Assembly: GCA_018242365.1 (NCBI GenBank)
Contig: JAFECB010000017.1
Location: 62,001 to 126,000, forward strand
Origin: Pseudomonadota bacterium
GTDB taxonomy: Bacteria; Pseudomonadota; Gammaproteobacteria; Xanthomonadales; Xanthomonadaceae
Direction: 5' to 3'
DNA: 64,000 nucleotides
Position numbers and translations under genes: made by a program. This document shows positions 51,920-61,300 of this stretch, one piece after another (the stretch's first letter is position 1; the number at the start of each line of letters is the position of its first letter). Below the pieces are notes generated by a model. It made no database searches, was not told where the DNA came from, and was given only the letters and a program-made list of their open reading frames with translations.

Positions 51920-53368
51920 ATGCCTGCTTCTTTCCTGTTCTACGACCTCGAAACCTTCGGCAGCAATCCGCGCCAGAGCCGCATCGCCCAATTCGCGGCG
52001 ATTCGCACCGACCTGCACCTGAACGAAATCGAGCCGCCGATCAGTTTCTTCGTGCAGCCGGCCAATGACCTGTTGCCCTCGCCCGAGGCCACCTTGGTCA
52101 CCGGGATCACCCCGCAGGATGCATTGCGCGACGGCGTGAACGAGGCCCAGGCATTCGTACGCATCCTCGACGAGATGGGTCGTCCGCAAACCTGCAACCT
52201 CGGCTACAACTCGTTGCGCTTCGATGACGAATTCATCCGTTACGGCCTGTACCGCAACTTCCATGATCCGTACGAGCGCGAGTGGAAGCACGGCAATTCC
52301 CGCTGGGACCTGCTCGACGCGCTGCGGCTGATGCATGCGCTGCGACCGGACGGGATCCAGTGGCGTCAGCGCGAAGATGGCAAGGGAACGAGTTTCAAGC
52401 TCGAACATCTGGCGGAAGACAACGGCCTGCGCGTAGGCACGGCGCACGAGGCGCTGTCGGACGTACGCGCGCTGATCGGTCTCGCCCGCCTGTTCAAGCA
52501 GTCCCAGCCGAAGTTGTGGGAGTACGCACTACGCCTGCGCGACAAGCGCTTTGTTGCCTCCCTGCTGGATCCGATCAACATGGCACCGGTGTTGCATGTG
52601 TCGCAACGCTATCCCGCCACCCGCCTGTGTGCCGCACCCGTGTTGCCATTGGCGATGCATCCATCGATCGCCACGCGCACGATCGTGTTCGACCTCGATG
52701 CCGAACCGGACGACTTGCTGACGCTCGATGCCGACACGATTGCCGAGCGCCTGTACCTGCGCCAGCAAGACTTGCCCGAAGGTGCGACGCGGATCCCGCT
52801 GAAGGAAGTCCATGCCAATAAATGCCCAGCCTTGGTGCGTTGGGAACATTTACGCGCGCAGGATTTCCAGCGGTTAGGTATCGATCCTGACGTGGTGCAG
52901 ACACGCACCGAACGCCTGCGCGACGTCGGCCCTGCCCTCGCGGAGAAACTTCGCCACGTGTATGCGCGTGCACGCCCCGTCACCACGACCGATGCGGATG
53001 CCGCCCTGTACGAGGGCTTCCTGCTTGATGCCGACAAGCGTGCGCAGGCGCAGGTACGTGCCACCTCAGCCGCGCAATTGGCAAACACGCGATTCGATTT
53101 CCGCGATTCACGCCTGACCGAATTGCTGTTCCGCTACCGTGCGCGCAATTGGCCACACACTCTTTCGCCTGCCGACACGGAACGCTGGGATGCGTTTCGA
53201 CGACACCGCCTGCTGGAAGATTCCGGTCTCTCGGAACTGACCCTGGCGCAGTACGACGCACAGCTCGCGACCCTGCGCGAGCAGCATGCGGATGACGCGC
53301 GGGCGCTGGTCTTGCTGGCTCGATTGCACGATTGGGGCACAGGCCTCGCGGCTGAATTGCAAGCCTGA
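51920..53368 (+). CDS. sbcB: Exodeoxyribonuclease I
   Basis: A 482-residue 3'-5' single-strand DNA exonuclease of the DEDDh family. Exo I motif FLFYDLETFGSNPRQSRIAQ has the first Asp and Glu. Exo II is around GYNSLRFDDEFIRYGLY, and Exo III around THEALSDVRALIGLA is seen here as TAHEALSDVRA. The C-terminal ExoI-specific region contains TRIPLKEVHANKCPAL. The length is close to E. coli SbcB (475). An ATG six codons upstream (51902) is an alternative start. It lies 42 bp after recN, so the two repair genes may be co-transcribed. Confidence 0.95.
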   Translation: MPASFLFYDLETFGSNPRQSRIAQFAAIRTDLHLNEIEPPISFFVQPANDLLPSPEATLVTGITPQDALRDGVNEAQAFVRILDEMGRPQTCNLGYNSLRFDDEFIRYGLYRNFHDPYEREWKHGNSRWDLLDALRLMHALRPDGIQWRQREDGKGTSFKLEHLAEDNGLRVGTAHEALSDVRALIGLARLFKQSQPKLWEYALRLRDKRFVASLLDPINMAPVLHVSQRYPATRLCAAPVLPLAMHPSIATRTIVFDLDAEPDDLLTLDADTIAERLYLRQQDLPEGATRIPLKEVHANKCPALVRWEHLRAQDFQRLGIDPDVVQTRTERLRDVGPALAEKLRHVYARARPVTTTDADAALYEGFLLDADKRAQAQVRATSAAQLANTRFDFRDSRLTELLFRYRARNWPHTLSPADTERWDAFRRHRLLEDSGLSELTLAQYDAQLATLREQHADDARALVLLARLHDWGTGLAAELQA

Positions 53369-53470
53369 GGCGACACTGTTCCAGCTGCTTGTACTTCGAC
53401 ACCCTCGCGCAAGCGAGCGGCCTCCAGCATCCGAACGGCTGACCAGCCCTGAGCCTTGCTCGAACGTCCA

Positions 53471-53497
53471 TGGATCCCCGCCTGCGCGGGGATGACG
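53471..53497. repeat. Common 27-bp repeat (ATCCCCGC/GCGGGGAT hairpin)
   Basis: ATCCCCGC (53474-53481) and GCGGGGAT (53486-53493) form a perfect hairpin inside TGGATCCCCGCCTGCGCGGG. This sequence is widespread in proteobacterial intergenic DNA; on the minus strand it spells the SSPRRRGS-type spurious peptide. Confidence 0.75.
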
Positions 53498-53509
53498 ACA
53501 CTGCTCACC

Positions 53510-53550
53510 CATGCCGCAGTGCGGCATGACAATCGAATACGCATGCGTAT
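53510..53550. promoter_or_regulatory. Palindromes upstream of the secreted hydrolase gene
   Basis: CATGCCGCA and TGCGGCATG (53510-53528) form an inverted repeat with a 1-nt centre. ATACGCATGCGTAT (53537-53550) is a perfect 14-bp palindrome 86 bp before the hydrolase start. They could be an operator or part of a repeat. Confidence 0.4.
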
Positions 53551-53635
53551 GCTGTCCGTACTGCATCGTGTGGGACGGTGTGGCACGTCCGCCGCAGGCG
53601 ACCCAGCGGCATCGCAGAAACCCGGGGGGGATTCC

Positions 53636-54508
53636 ATGCGTAGATTCGCGTACGGCGCGCTGCTGGCTTGCGCCGCCTTGTTCACCGCAGCACCCGCGCT
53701 GGCCGCCGATGTCACCGGCGTCGCCTTCGTCCACGGCACCGGCCACCAGACCGACGCCTACAACGATTACTGGCAACCGACGATGGTCAACAACGTCCGC
53801 GCCGGGCTCGCCAATCCGTCCAACTACACGGTGATCAACTGCGACTTCGAGCAGTACATGTGGGATAGCCGCGCCGCCGGCTGCCTCGCCACCCAGCTCA
53901 CCAGCTTCATCAATACCAAGCACATCACCCGGCTGATCGTCATCACCCATTCCAACGGTGGCAACGTGATCCGCTGGATCATGTCGAATCCGACCTGGGA
54001 CAGCCGCTATCCGGCCATCATCAGCAAGATCGTGCGCGTCGATGCCCTCGCGCCTTCGTCGGCCGGCACGCCGCTGGCGGACGCCACCATCAATGGCAAC
54101 GTGTTCGAGTCCTCGCTGGGCTGGCTGCTGGGCTACAAGTCCGACGCCGTGCGCCAGCAGCAAGTCAGCTGGATGGCCTACTACAACGGCAACTACCTGT
54201 ACGGCACTGGCGGTCGCCCCTCCTTGCCCAAGCTGTTCCGCAGCGTGGTCGGCACTGATGTCGATTCCGCGGTCTGGGATTCGGACAGCTATTGCGGTGG
54301 TTACACCTTGAACGTCGGCCTGGAAGTCACCCAAGCCTGGCTGGATTCCTGTTCCGATGGCTTCCTCAATTGCAGCAGCCAGTCGGCCGCAGGTTCGGTG
54401 TGGTTCCAGGACAAGTCCCGCATGGCCGGCGGCGAACCGCTCAGCCACAACCAGAGCCGACGCGCCTGCTTCGGTCTGGACACCATCCTTCGCAACGACA
54501 TGAAGTGA
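53636..54508 (+). CDS. Secreted alpha/beta-hydrolase-like protein
   Basis: A 290-residue exported protein with a signal peptide ending APALA near residue 23. The mature protein opens VTGVAFVHGTGHQTDAYNDY, where FVHGTG is the oxyanion-type HG motif of alpha/beta hydrolases. LIVITHSNGGNVIRW (about 101-115) holds the probable nucleophile Ser in H-S-N-G-G, a variant of the lipase box. Six Cys residues in the mature part (for example NCDFE, AAGCLA and CSDGFLNCSS) suggest disulfides. A lipase or esterase role is likely; the substrate is unknown. It starts 10 bp upstream of the DUF4785-like gene's start region, with which it forms a pair. Confidence 0.75.
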   Translation: MRRFAYGALLACAALFTAAPALAADVTGVAFVHGTGHQTDAYNDYWQPTMVNNVRAGLANPSNYTVINCDFEQYMWDSRAAGCLATQLTSFINTKHITRLIVITHSNGGNVIRWIMSNPTWDSRYPAIISKIVRVDALAPSSAGTPLADATINGNVFESSLGWLLGYKSDAVRQQQVSWMAYYNGNYLYGTGGRPSLPKLFRSVVGTDVDSAVWDSDSYCGGYTLNVGLEVTQAWLDSCSDGFLNCSSQSAAGSVWFQDKSRMAGGEPLSHNQSRRACFGLDTILRNDMK

Positions 54509-54518
54509 GGCCACGACC

Positions 54519-55697
54519 ATGCGCATCAAGCTCCTGCATGCCGCGGCCCTGGCCGCACTGACCACCCTCGCCACCTCCGCCGCCTACGCAGCACAACCCC
54601 TGCTGCCCGCCGCCGCCGGCGATCAAGTCCCGACTCGCCTGGTCTCATTACCGGCACCAACCGGCACGATCGAGCGCAAGCCCGTTTCCTTTTCGTGGGC
54701 ACTCGACCCCAACCTCGCGCTGGCGCAGCCCGATCCCTACCTGTCCACCAGCCGCGAATATTGGCTGACCGTCGATGGCAGCGAACTGAACCGTGGCGTG
54801 TCGCTGGCGATGTCTTCGCCTGGCGCACTGGTACGGATCAGTCCTGCGCGTGGTGCGAAACCGTTGCGCTCTGCTGACTTCGCGATGACCAGCCAAGGCC
54901 GTCGAGTGACGGTGGATCGCGCCGCCGATGCCGAGGCCTTGCGCAAGGCGGGCATGGACGCCAGCGCCGGCACCCAGGTGCTGCGTCTCGGGGCAGGCAG
55001 CGGTGCCGGCGCATCGATTTTGCGCGCACAGAACGCCAGCGGTCGCTACGTGGTGCATGTGTTCGAACCCAATAGCGACCAGCTGCTGTTCGCCCGCCCC
55101 GACCGCGATCACGCGCTGGCCGGCCAACAGATGCGGGTGGTAATCGGCTCCACCGCCAACGGCCGCCGCGCTGCCCTGCGGTCCAGTGCCTTGCTGGTGG
55201 CACCGGATGGCAGCAGCCAGAAGGTGAGCGTGCGCAATACCAACGGCGGCGGGCAGGAAGCCGTGTTCAACCTGCCGACCCAGGTACGTCAGGGTGGTGG
55301 ACTTTGGGAACTGCAGGTGTTCTCCGACATCGGCGGCACCCCGCGCGATATCCGCACGGCATTCGCAGTGGCACAACCCACCGCACGCTTCGCTGGCAAT
55401 TACGCACTCGATGCCAGCCGCCTGCGCGTGTCACTGCCAGTGCAAGCCGGCTCGCCCGGACGCTACGAAGCACGCGGCACCCTGTACGCCAGTGCGCCCG
55501 ATGGCAGCCTGCGGGCCGTCTCCGAGGCACATTCGGCTGCATGGATGAACGCCGGCAATGGCAGCTTGGTGTTGCAATTCGACCGAGCGCACATCCCGGC
55601 GGGGTACGGCGCGCCCTTCGAACTGCGCCAGCTCGAATTGAACGACCAGGGCCGGATGGTGCCGATCGAATCGCATGCCCGCGCGGCGAGGTTCTGA
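54519..55697 (+). CDS. Secreted DUF4785-like protein
   Basis: A 392-residue exported protein, with a signal peptide of about 24 residues (MRIKLLHAAALAALTTLATS, then AAYA). The N-terminal third has FSWALDPNLALAQPDPYLST and YWLTVDGSELNRGVSL. The C-terminal two thirds look like two Ig-like beta domains, for example GLWELQVFSDIGGTPRDIRT and LRVSLPVQAGSPGRYEARGT. This organisation fits DUF4785 proteins of Lysobacterales and Legionella. No catalytic motif is visible. It follows the hydrolase gene by 10 bp, so the two secreted proteins are probably made together and may act on the same substrate. Confidence 0.68.
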   Translation: MRIKLLHAAALAALTTLATSAAYAAQPLLPAAAGDQVPTRLVSLPAPTGTIERKPVSFSWALDPNLALAQPDPYLSTSREYWLTVDGSELNRGVSLAMSSPGALVRISPARGAKPLRSADFAMTSQGRRVTVDRAADAEALRKAGMDASAGTQVLRLGAGSGAGASILRAQNASGRYVVHVFEPNSDQLLFARPDRDHALAGQQMRVVIGSTANGRRAALRSSALLVAPDGSSQKVSVRNTNGGGQEAVFNLPTQVRQGGGLWELQVFSDIGGTPRDIRTAFAVAQPTARFAGNYALDASRLRVSLPVQAGSPGRYEARGTLYASAPDGSLRAVSEAHSAAWMNAGNGSLVLQFDRAHIPAGYGAPFELRQLELNDQGRMVPIESHARAARF

Positions 55698-55727
55698 CGC
55701 AGTTTCGGATGATCGGGTGGTTTGTCG

Positions 55728-55753
55728 CGACGGCCGGGCTTGCCCGGCCGTCG
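55728..55753. terminator. Hairpin after the DUF4785-like gene
   Basis: CGACGGCCGGGC (55728-55739) pairs perfectly with GCCCGGCCGTCG (55742-55753), with a 2-nt loop. A weak T-rich end (TCATTTG) follows. It likely ends the hydrolase-DUF4785 transcript. Confidence 0.7.
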
Positions 55754-55794
55754 TCATTTGCGCACCCTGTGCGCTGACTGCCGTGGAGCCGGGA

Positions 55795-56319
55795 ATGAAC
55801 AGGAAACTCAAATGGGGATTGGCCCTGATCGCCGTGATTGCGCTGGCGACGCTCGGCTACGTCATCGCCGGTCCCTATCTCGCCATCAACGGCATCCGTC
55901 ATCTCGTGGCAGGGAAACGCGGCAGCGAGCTGCCGTTGTTCGTCGATTTCGCCGAGCTCCGCGCCAGCATCGACCCGCAGATCCGCGAGCGCATCGCACG
56001 CGGCATCCTCGCGAGGACCGGCTCCAGCCAGAGGCCGCAAACCATCGCCGAGGTGGTCGAGTTGATCGGCAAACCCGCCATCGACGCCATCGCCTCGCCC
56101 GCAGGGATTGATCGCCTTCTGGTCGGCGACACCCTGCGGCCTGCTGGCTTGGCCGCCAATGCGCCGTTCGATCCGCTCGCATCCGCACAGACCAGGTTCG
56201 AGTCTGCATCACTGTTCACGGCCAGCGTACCGAACGCGCAGGGCAAGCCACTGGTGTTCGAATTCCGACGCGATGGCCTGAGCTGGAAGCTGACTGGCCT
56301 GCGCCTGCCGGAGAACTGA
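55795..56319 (+). CDS. DUF2939 family membrane-anchored protein
   Basis: A 174-residue protein with one N-terminal transmembrane helix (LKWGLALIAVIALATLGYVI) and a periplasmic domain. The start of that domain, GPYLAINGIRHLVAGKRGSE and LPLFVDFAELRASIDPQIRE, matches the DUF2939 family pattern (YxAINxIRxA ... VDFxxLRxSL). The C-terminus is a beta strand pair (KPLVFEFRRDGLSWKLTGLRL). The function is unknown. It lies alone between a terminator hairpin and a dispersed repeat, so it is probably monocistronic. Confidence 0.78.
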   Translation: MNRKLKWGLALIAVIALATLGYVIAGPYLAINGIRHLVAGKRGSELPLFVDFAELRASIDPQIRERIARGILARTGSSQRPQTIAEVVELIGKPAIDAIASPAGIDRLLVGDTLRPAGLAANAPFDPLASAQTRFESASLFTASVPNAQGKPLVFEFRRDGLSWKLTGLRLPEN

Positions 56320-56355
56320 TCCACACAAAGGCGAAAAGGCGAGAACAGCCGGAAC

Positions 56356-56431
56356 GGGGGCAGAGAACATTTCTGTTTGAAAGTTCCAGCCGTTCGACGC
56401 AACGCTGCGGAAATGTTCTCTGACCCCTTTT
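56356..56431. repeat. GGTCAGAGAACATTTC-family element, copy C
   Basis: The left arm GGGGGCAGAGAACATTTCTG (56356-56375) faces the right arm GGAAATGTTCTCTGACCCCT (56409-56428, continuing TTT). The right arm is identical over 20 bp to the right arm of copy A at 6.3 kb. The arms are 33 bp apart, similar to copy A. Confidence 0.8.
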
Positions 56432-56450
56432 GTGACGCTGTCGGGCCACG

Positions 56451-57356
56451 TCAGCCGTCGTTGGCCACGCCGTGCGGCACATGGCCAGCGGCGACGTGAC
56501 GACGCGCGGAATCGATATTGTGTGGCGAGTCGTCGAAGAAGATATCGGCACCGAAGGCTTCCAGAAACGGGCCCTTGTCGCGGCCACCGAGGAACAGTGC
56601 CTCGTCCAGCCGCACGTCCCACTCGCGCAGGGTGCGGATCACCCGCTCATGCGCGGGAGCCGAGCGCGCGGTGACGAGGGCGGTGCGGATCGGCGCATCC
56701 TCGCCCGCCGGGAACGCCGCCTGCAGGTCGTGCAGGGCCGACAGGAAGCCGCGGAACGGCCCGCCCGACAAGGGCTGGTGCGCAAGCGCACGTTCATGGC
56801 GACCGAACGCTTCCACACCCTGCTCGCGGGAGACGCGCTCACTTTCGTCCCCGAACAGCACCGCATCGCCATCGAAGGCGATGCGCAATTGCGACTGCCG
56901 TGGCTCATTGGCTTTTTCCGGCAGGATGGTGGCGGCCGCCACCCCGGCGGTCAGTGCGGCGCGCACCGACTCGGGATTGGCGGACAGGAACAGCTGCGCG
57001 CCGAAGGGCTTGATGTAGGGCCAGACCGGCGCGCCGGCAGTGAATGTGGCGCGGCGGATATCGAGGCCGAAATGCTCGATGGAATTGAATACCCGCAGCC
57101 CGGTGTCTGAAGAGTTGCGCGACAACAGGATCACCTCGACCCGCGGCATCTCCCTGGTCGCGCCGGCATTCAAGGCCAGCAGCTTGCGCACCAGTGGAAA
57201 AGCAATGCCGGGCGTGAGCACGTCATCCTCGTGGCGGCGCTGGAAGTCGGCGAACGCCGCGATGCCCTCGCGCTCGAACAGCGCGTGGCTGTCCTCCATC
57301 ATGAACAGCGCACGCGCGGTGATGGCAACGGTGAGGGTGGCGGTCGGTTCCTGCAT
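56451..57356 (-). CDS. Cytosolic 5'-nucleotidase (cN-I family)
   Basis: A 301-residue nucleotidase (PF06189-like) that dephosphorylates nucleoside monophosphates. Family stretches are LTVAITARALFMMEDSHALF at the N-terminus, VEVILLSRNSSDTGLRVFNS (about 72-91), IAFDGDAVLFGDESE, the HAD-like Asp motif at about 158-172, and LGGRDKGPFLEAFGADIFFD near the end. The DxD arrangement (DGDAVLF) supports catalysis. It lies upstream of nadK on the same strand of reading direction, in an order I associate with this lineage; the two are separated by a REP pair. Confidence 0.9.
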   Translation of the reverse strand: MQEPTATLTVAITARALFMMEDSHALFEREGIAAFADFQRRHEDDVLTPGIAFPLVRKLLALNAGATREMPRVEVILLSRNSSDTGLRVFNSIEHFGLDIRRATFTAGAPVWPYIKPFGAQLFLSANPESVRAALTAGVAAATILPEKANEPRQSQLRIAFDGDAVLFGDESERVSREQGVEAFGRHERALAHQPLSGGPFRGFLSALHDLQAAFPAGEDAPIRTALVTARSAPAHERVIRTLREWDVRLDEALFLGGRDKGPFLEAFGADIFFDDSPHNIDSARRHVAAGHVPHGVANDG

Positions 57357-57426
57357 GCCCGCATTGTCCGCGATCCCGGTCGCAGTTGCTGCGACTGGCC
57401 CATGCCCCCCATCCGCAGGAGCGCTC

Positions 57427-57506
57427 TGTAGGAGCGCACCGCAGGGGCGCGAACGCTGTTGCAGGATTCCGCAAAAGGCATCGCGCCCCTGCGGTGCGCT
57501 CCTGCA
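57427..57506. repeat. Inverted REP pair between nadK and the 5'-nucleotidase gene
   Basis: A direct copy (57427-57452) and an inverted copy (57481-57506) of the GAGCGCACCGCAGGGGCGCG core face each other across 28 bp. The inverted copy ends 3 bp before the nadK stop codon. Confidence 0.88.
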
Positions 57507-57509
57507 GGA

Positions 57510-58283
57510 TCAGACTGCAAACTGCTCGATCAGGATGCGCTCTTCCAGGTTGTGGCCCTGATCGAACAGCAGGCTCACTCCGCGCTTGTCCGATTCGCGC
57601 ACCAGCACTTCCGTCACATCGCGCACTTCGTGCGAATCGGCGGTGGCGCTGACCGGGCGCTTGTGCGGTTCGAGGATCCGGAAGCGCACCTCGGTGCCCG
57701 ATTTCAACACCGCGCCACGCCAGCGTCGCGGCCGGAATGGCGCGATCGGCGTCAGCGCCATCACGTTGGCACCCAGTGGCAGGATCGGCCCATGCGCGGA
57801 AAAATTGTAGGCAGTGCTGCCGGCCGGGGTGGCCAGCATCACCCCATCGCAGACCAGTTCACCCAGGCGCACCTCGCCGTTGAGCTCAATGCGGATATTG
57901 GCGGTTTGCCGGGTTTGCCGCAGCAGCGAGACTTCGTTGTACGCAAGCGAAGTGACGCTGGCGCCGGATTCGGTATGCGCGATCATTTCCAGTGGATGCA
58001 ACAGGTCCGCTTCGGCCACCGCGATCCGCGCCGGCAGATCATCGCCTTCGTGATACTGGTTCATCAGGAAGCCGACCGTGCCCAGCTTCATGCCGTACAC
58101 CGGCTTGCCGAGCCCGCCGTAGCGATGCAGGGTTTGCAGCATGAAGCCATCGCCGCCCAAGGCCACCAGCACATCGGCGTCTTGCGGCGCGCAGTGACCG
58201 TGGCGGGCCGCCAACTGGGCCAAGGCCAGTTGCGCCTCTTCGGCGGGACTGGCCAACAAGGCAAGGCGCGGCGGGCTGCTCAT
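57510..58283 (-). CDS. nadK: NAD kinase
   Basis: A 257-residue kinase that makes NADP from NAD and ATP. Signatures are [18 protein letters not shown] (GGDG loop, about 39-56), the substrate region [13 protein letters not shown] (about 108-120), and [20 protein letters not shown] (about 138-157). Length fits the short proteobacterial form. The ATG at 58283 is chosen because the family starts near [10 protein letters not shown]; a longer reading adds a low-complexity Gly stretch. It is 76 bp downstream of the start side of the GDH stop region, on the same strand as the GDH gene. Confidence 0.96.
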   Translation of the reverse strand: MSSPPRLALLASPAEEAQLALAQLAARHGHCAPQDADVLVALGGDGFMLQTLHRYGGLGKPVYGMKLGTVGFLMNQYHEGDDLPARIAVAEADLLHPLEMIAHTESGASVTSLAYNEVSLLRQTRQTANIRIELNGEVRLGELVCDGVMLATPAGSTAYNFSAHGPILPLGANVMALTPIAPFRPRRWRGAVLKSGTEVRFRILEPHKRPVSATADSHEVRDVTEVLVRESDKRGVSLLFDQGHNLEERILIEQFAV

Positions 58284-58359
58284 GCCGTGAGCATACCGCC
58301 CGCCGCCACCGGTAAGTCCCTGTGGCGTGTTTTCCGGCACACCGGAGCCACGGTCATGC

Positions 58360-61300
58360 TCAGGCCCGGCTGGCCAGCTGCGCCACCCGCTGCACCGCCA
58401 CCGAGACGGTCGGGTAATCCAGCACCTTCTGCGAGGCCAATTCGGTCAGCATCGCCAGGGTGAAGCGCAGGTTGGCGTCGTCACGCGCCAACCATGCGGC
58501 GACCTTGGCATCTGCATCCTTGCCCGGCAGCGACAGCACCTGCCCGGTCAAGGTCCGCAATTGCGCCGACAACTCATCACGCAGCACGCCACGCGCCACC
58601 GCATGCCAACGGCCTTCGACCTTGAGCGCGTCGATCTGGGTGCGCAGCCACGGTGCGCGCAGGGCGTCGGACAGGCGGAAATAGACCTTGGCCACGTCGA
58701 TCGTGCGCAGCTTGCGCTCGCGCGCCAGCTCGATGATGTTCGGGCAGGATTCGAGGTATGGCAGGGCCGCCAACTGGTCGGCGAGTGCCGCCGGCACGCC
58801 CTTCCCGCGCCATTCCTTGCGCATCGCCTCGTAGGCCGGGCGCTGCGAATCCGGCAGGATGCCCTCGCCGGCGCGGATGTCGCGGAAGCCGTCGTGGTAG
58901 CGCTCCACCGCGGTGGTGATCGCCGGCACCGCGCCCGGGCGCGCCAGCAACCAGCGGGTGAAGCCGCGCTGCAATTCCCAGATCACCATCAAGGCATCGA
59001 TCTGCACGTCATCCGTCACCTTGCCGTCGAGCGCGTCGATCTGCGCCCACAGTTCGCGTGAATCCAGGGTTTCACGGGTGATGGTATAGGCGCGCGCCAC
59101 TTCGCCGATGCTGCGGCCGCTGTCTTCCTGCATGCGCTGCAGGAAGGTCGCGCCCATCCGGTTGATGGTCGAGTTGGTCACCGCGGTGGCGATGATTTCG
59201 CGCTTCAGCCGGTGGTTGCCCATGGCCTTGACGAAATCCTTCTGCAGCGGGTGCGGGAAATACTGCACCAACTCCTTCGACAGGTAGGGGTCTTCGGGGA
59301 TATCCGAGGCCAGCAGCTCCGGGAACGCGACCAGCTTGGCGTAGGACAGCAGCACGCACAGCTCCGGCCGGGTCAGGCCCTGGCCGCGCAGCTTGCGCTC
59401 GGCGACCTGGGCATCGGTCGGCAGGAATTCGATCTGGCGATCCAGCAGGCCCTTCGACTCCAGCGTGGTGATGAAGTGCATCTTCGAGCCCAGGCGCGAC
59501 GCACTCATCCGCTCCATCAGACTCAGGGTCTGGTTCTGCCGGTAGTTGTCCTTCAGCACCAGATGGCCGACTTCATCGGTCATCGACGCCAGCAATTTGT
59601 TGCGCGCATCCAGCGTGAGCTTCTTCTTGCGGACCTCGGCATTGAGCAGGATCTTGATATTGACCTCGTGGTCGGAGGTGTCCACGCCAGCGGAGTTGTC
59701 GATGAAATCGGTGTTGAGCAGCACACCCGCTTGCGCGGCCTCGATGCGGCCGAGCTGGGTCATGCCGAGGTTGCCGCCTTCGCCGATGATCTTGCAGCGC
59801 AGGTCCGCGCCGTTCACGCGCAGACCGTTGTTGGCGCGATCGCCGACATCCGCGTTGTTCTCGCTGGACGCCTTGACGTAGGTGCCGATGCCGCCGTTGT
59901 AGAGCAGGTCCACCGGCGCCCGCAACGCGGCGTGCATCAGGTCGGTCGGCGTCATGTGCTTGACGTCGTCGGCGATCCCGAGCGCGGCGCGCACTTCCGG
60001 AGTGATCTCGATCGACTTCAGCGAGCGCGGATAGATGCCGCCACCCTTGCTGATCAGCTTGGCGTCGTAATCCGCCCAGCTCGAACGCGGGACCTTGAAC
60101 AGGCGCTGGCGCTCCTTGAACGACGTCGCCGCGACCGGCTCCGGGTCGAGGAAGATGTGGCGATGGTCGAACGCGCAGACCAGCCGGATGTGCTGGGACA
60201 GCAGCATGCCGTTGCCGAACACGTCGCCGGACATGTCGCCGATGCCGACGCAGGTGAAATCCTGCTTCTGGCTGTCGCGGCCGAGCGCGCGGAAGTGGCG
60301 CTTGACCGATTCCCAAGCGCCGCGTGCAGTAATCCCCATGCCCTTGTGGTCGTAGCCCACCGAGCCACCGGAGGCAAATGCATCGTCCAGCCAGAAGCCA
60401 TGCGCCTGGGCGATGCCGTTGGCGGTGTCGGAGAAGGTCGCGGTGCCCTTGTCGGCCGCCACCACCAGGTACGGATCGTCATCGTCGTGGCGCACCACGC
60501 CCGCCGGCGGCACGATCTTGTCATTGACGAGATTGTCGGTGATGTCCAGCAGGCCGTTGATGAAGCGCTTGTAGCAGGCCACGCCTTCGGCGAACCATGC
60601 ATCGCGGTCCACCGCCGGGTTCGGCAACTGCTTGGGATAGAAGCCGCCCTTGCTGCCGACCGGCACGATCACCGTGTTCTTGACCATCTGTGCCTTGACC
60701 AGGCCCAACACTTCGGTACGGAAATCCTCGCGCCGATCCGACCAGCGCAGACCGCCACGGGCGACCGCACCGAAGCGCAGATGGGTGCCTTCGACACGCG
60801 GACCGCACACCCAGATCTCGCGGAAAGGACGCGGCTTCGGCAAGTCCGGCACCTTGGCGGTATCGAACTTGAACGCGAGGTAGTCGGCCGGGCCGCCGTC
60901 CTTGCGCAGGCCGTCCTTGTACTCGATGTAGTAATTGGTGCGCAGGGTCGCCTCGATCACGCCGATGAAGGCGCGCAGGATGCGATCCTCGTCGAGGCTG
61001 GCGACGCGATCCAGCAAGCCCAGCAGCGAGCCACGCGCCGCTTCGATCTGCGCCGCGCGGTCGCTGGTACGCGCCTGCACCAGCGCGTCCAGTGCCTTCA
61101 GCGCGGCGTCATCGCCGGCAACCAACTGCCGCAGCTGCGCGCCGAAGCGCTCCATGCCGAGCTTGATCTCGCCCGCGCTCTCGTGCCCGGTGCGCGGATC
61201 GAAGCGCGCCTCGAACAATTCGACCAGCAAACGCGCCAGCAGCGGATAGCGCGTCAGCGTCGCTTCCATGTAGGCCTGCGAATACGGGATGCCGGTCTGC

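Noticed and set aside
52980..53501. A 173-codon minus-strand frame starting MSSSPRRRGSMD
   Set aside because: The start is the translated 27-bp intergenic repeat and the rest lies opposite sbcB.
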